A DNA stretch of 64,000 nt from Nocardia aurea (GTDB lineage Bacteria > Actinomycetota > Actinomycetes > Mycobacteriales > Mycobacteriaceae), in NCBI RefSeq assembly GCF_003123685.1, contig NZ_QCYJ01000020.1, positions 468,347 through 532,346 on the forward strand, written 5' to 3'. Below the pieces are notes generated by a model, which saw only the letters and a program-made list of their open reading frames with translations, was not told the DNA's origin and made no database searches. Below are positions 62,419 through 64,000 of the stretch, in pieces. The position numbers and the translations under genes were made by a program. Numbering within the stretch: position 1 is the first letter of the stretch; each line of letters opens with the position of its first letter.

Positions 62419-62579
62419 TCATGAGGAAATCCTCACGTTTCTCGCCGGCCCCCACCCGTACCCCTCGGTATTCAGGTACAAAAGTGCCAGAATTATTAGA
62501 AACATGACCCCTCCTCATATTTGAACCCGCAGGTCGTTTCAGTTACCAACGCGTACGAAACATGAGCGCTCCTCATGTT
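62419..62579. promoter_or_regulatory. Three related inverted repeats upstream of fas (FasR-type operator candidate)
   Basis: Sites at 62419-62439 (CATGAGGA-AAT-CCTCACGTT), 62501-62521 and 62559-62579. The last reads AACATGAG-CGCTC-CTCATGTT, a perfect 8-bp dyad; the middle one differs from it at three bases (AACATGAC...CTCATATT). The first holds the 14-bp palindrome TGAGGAAATCCTCA. They are centred about 82 and 58 bp apart and 122-262 bases upstream of the fas start. Mycobacterial FasR acts on inverted repeats in the fas promoter; the assignment is inferred. Confidence 0.6.
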
Positions 62580-62694
62580 GACCGTTGCGAAACCGTTATA
62601 ATCCCAGGTCGGGTTACCGGCGAGTACGACACTCGCCACATGAGCTTCGCGATCGCGGTCAAGGCCGGTAGAGTTTGGACGGTCGTACCATCAA

Positions 62695-62776
62695 GCGCGA
62701 GTGGCGAAATTGGCAGACGCGCCAGATTTAGGTTCTGGTGTCCACGGACGTAGGGGTTCAAGTCCCCTCTCGCGCA
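62695..62776 (+). tRNA. tRNA-Leu (TAG anticodon)
   Basis: Acceptor GCGCGAG (62695-62701) pairs with CTCGCGC (62769-62775), A73 at 62776. Anticodon stem CCAGA/TCTGG with TAG at 62719-62721, a class II variable arm (GTGTCCACGGACGT) and T-arm GGTTCAAGTCC. No encoded CCA. Confidence 0.94.
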
Positions 62777-63328
62777 CAGTTTCACGTCATCCGTGACACC
62801 TTTTCCGCCCCGCGCCGGAGTGCGTTCGCACCCGCGGGGGCCGTCCCCCAAAACACGCTCGGACCTGCGCCGATACTTGATATGTCCGACGGACGCGGAC
62901 CCATCGATCGCCTGCGAGGAATTTGCTGGCGGGTGCGATCGGCGGCGATCGCGCCGGTCATCCCGCTGCGGCCGCTGTTGCAGGAACCTGTTCACCGACC
63001 GCAGGTCACGAACCGCTCGGTCCGTAGCCGCGAAGGCCTCTCCCCCAGGGAAATCCACACTTCTTCGGCGACGGAGGCTGCGCCGGCGGCGAGCACACCC
63101 CGACTGCACTGGACTTTTGTCCAGAACCCCGCGCGCGAACCCGCCGACCCGGCCACGGCGGACCAGGACATCCGCACCGCCTCCAGCGCCCATTTCCGCG
63201 CTCCCTATCGATTTCGGCGTCGAGCGGACCGCACGCCGACGACCGGACCCGCTCATCGCGCACCGACCGCCGGGCTGCCCACCGGGCCACCCGGCGGCGG
63301 GGCGCGGTCCGAAACGAGTCGCCGAGTT
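62777..63328. other. Gene-free stretch between tRNA-Leu and truncated phosphotransferase gene
   Basis: About 550 bases. Frames open on both strands are Arg/Pro/Ala-rich, overlap the tRNA or the next gene, and show no homology. No repeat, operator or terminator stands out. Confidence 0.45.
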
Positions 63329-63859
63329 CTAGGCGTCGAGCAGCAGTTCCTCGATCCGCGCGGCGCAGAAAGCGGTCACATCGATCTCCGCCGCAAGTCG
63401 CAGCCGATGAGCCATGCGCAGCAGCGGAATGCCGGGCAGGACGGCCGCGAGGATCTCGTTGTAGCGCAGATTGCGGACCTTCATCCCGGCGCGTTCCTCG
63501 TAGCGGGCGATGGTATCCGCCCTCGTCGGCGTGCCAGCGAGTCGTTCGACGACCTGATGTTCCGAACACGCCCGGTCCAGGAACAGCATCCAGGCGAGGT
63601 CGGCCTCGTGGTCACCGATGTGGGCGATCTCCCAGTCGAGGACACCGTTGACCCGGAATTCGTTGTCGTAGAGGATATTCGACATGCGAGCGTCGCCCCA
63701 GCAGAGCGTGACGTGTTCGGGTTCGTAGAGGTTGGCGCGTAACCGGCGCGCCGCGCGGCGCAGGGTGGGCGGCGGGGTGTCCGAGGCCCAGTCCAACGCG
63801 GACTCGACGTAGCCGACGATCTGTTCGAGCCGGCGGTATCGCGCACTGACCCTGCGCGC
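63329..63859 (-). pseudogene. Truncated aminoglycoside-phosphotransferase-like kinase (C-lobe only)
   Basis: The frame reads from about 63859 to 63329 (177 codons including stop; first plausible start a TTG at 63796). It contains the catalytic loop CWGDARMSNIL and the metal-binding VLDWEIAHIGDHEADLAW of APH/phosphotransferase-family kinases, then a normal C-terminal helical region. The N-lobe with the ATP-binding loop (about 100 residues) is missing: the frame is closed by a stop at 63860-63862 belonging to a different protein. It is therefore a decayed or deletion-truncated kinase, unless a fragment-type C-lobe function exists. Confidence 0.6.
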
Positions 63860-64000
63860 TCACGGCTGTCGCGCGCCGGCCTCGTCCAGGGTCGGGCGCG
63901 CGTCCACCGAGAGGTGTGCGCCGACGCGTTGCACGGTCTGGTTCATCTCGTAGGCCACCATCCCCATATTGGCCGTCTCCACGGTCAACAACGCCAGGCA
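63860..64000 (-). CDS. C-terminal end of an unrecognised protein (partial)
   Basis: The last 46 residues of a gene that starts beyond the right edge. It reads ALLTVETANMGMVAYEMNQ, then TVQRVGAHLSVDARPTLDEA, ending GARQP and a TGA. The style (one helix then a polar tail) gives no safe family. It directly precedes the truncated kinase on the same strand, so the two were or are co-transcribed. Confidence 0.45.
   Translation of the reverse strand, partial: CLALLTVETANMGMVAYEMNQTVQRVGAHLSVDARPTLDEAGARQP

Noticed and set aside
52993..62424. A 3143-codon open frame antisense to fas
   Set aside because: It mirrors the fas coding frame on the opposite strand in high-GC DNA, is Arg/Gly/His-rich, and has no domain or ribosome site; a by-product of codon bias.
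62738..63742. Plus-strand frame of 334 codons after tRNA-Leu
   Set aside because: It begins inside the tRNA and runs antisense to the APH-like remnant; no homology.

Overview
The window is high-GC actinobacterial DNA whose gene content points to a mycolic-acid-producing member of the Mycobacteriales, most likely a Nocardia (Nocardiaceae). Genus-level evidence is a giant bacterial type I fatty acid synthase followed by acpS, a CmrA-type mycolate-motif reductase, an LdtB-like L,D-transpeptidase lipoprotein, a DesA3/Rv3230c-type acyl-CoA desaturase pair and an EspC-like type VII secretion target. I see no transposases, phage genes, CRISPR arrays or replication origin; this looks like ordinary chromosome with three tRNAs (His, Lys, Leu).

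Layout. 1-9.9 kb: PAP2-diacylglycerol kinase fusion, a YkuD-type enzyme, a small secreted protein, an AI-2E family permease, an exonuclease-BRCT-BRCT-TerD fusion, a NatAB-like ABC exporter, and a KhtTU-like K+/H+ antiporter pair. 10-16 kb: hydrolase and DHFR-like genes, a decayed fragment of a Vat/CatB-type acetyltransferase, a translationally coupled three-gene EspC-like cassette, and a sirtuin. 16-25.8 kb: indolepyruvate ferredoxin oxidoreductase, an orphan ectB, a DUF990-type ABC exporter, a tandem DUF4389 membrane protein and two poorly known proteins. 25.8-34.3 kb (lipid metabolism): desaturase, its reductase and an abutting small protein, a divergent TetR regulator, MFS and PadR, 2,4-dienoyl-CoA reductase and cmrA. 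34.4-46.5 kb: a lysA paralogue, a leader-less subtilase, a HerA-like ATPase, orn, tRNA-His, ldtB, tRNA-Lys, a secreted transglycosylase-like protein with a long regulatory leader, MarR/pirin and an excalibur protein. 46.6-64 kb: DUF3618 protein, bcp, TetR with a DrrAB-like exporter, an anchored hypothetical, another TetR, acpS-fas, tRNA-Leu, a truncated aminoglycoside-phosphotransferase-like gene, and the end of an unrecognised gene.

The order cmrA ... herA-like ... orn ... ldtB ... DUF3618 ... bcp ... acpS-fas parallels Mycobacterium tuberculosis Rv2509-Rv2510c-Rv2511-Rv2518c-Rv2520c-Rv2521-Rv2523c-Rv2524c (from memory), so this half is a conserved cell-envelope/lipid backbone with local insertions. 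Functionally fas, acpS, cmrA, the desaturase pair and the dienoyl-CoA reductase supply, elongate, desaturate and recycle acyl chains; ldtB, the YkuD-type enzyme and the transglycosylase-like protein act on peptidoglycan.

The most interesting non-coding signals are three related inverted repeats upstream of fas, a leader of about 480 bp with 11-bp-periodic GTTCAC repeats, a CRP-like site and structured RNA upstream of the transglycosylase-like gene, perfect operators beside the TetR/ABC and PadR/MFS pairs, a DesT-like operator at the desaturase locus, and ten genes whose start codon lies 6-7 nt after a TANNNT -10 hexamer (predicted leaderless mRNAs).
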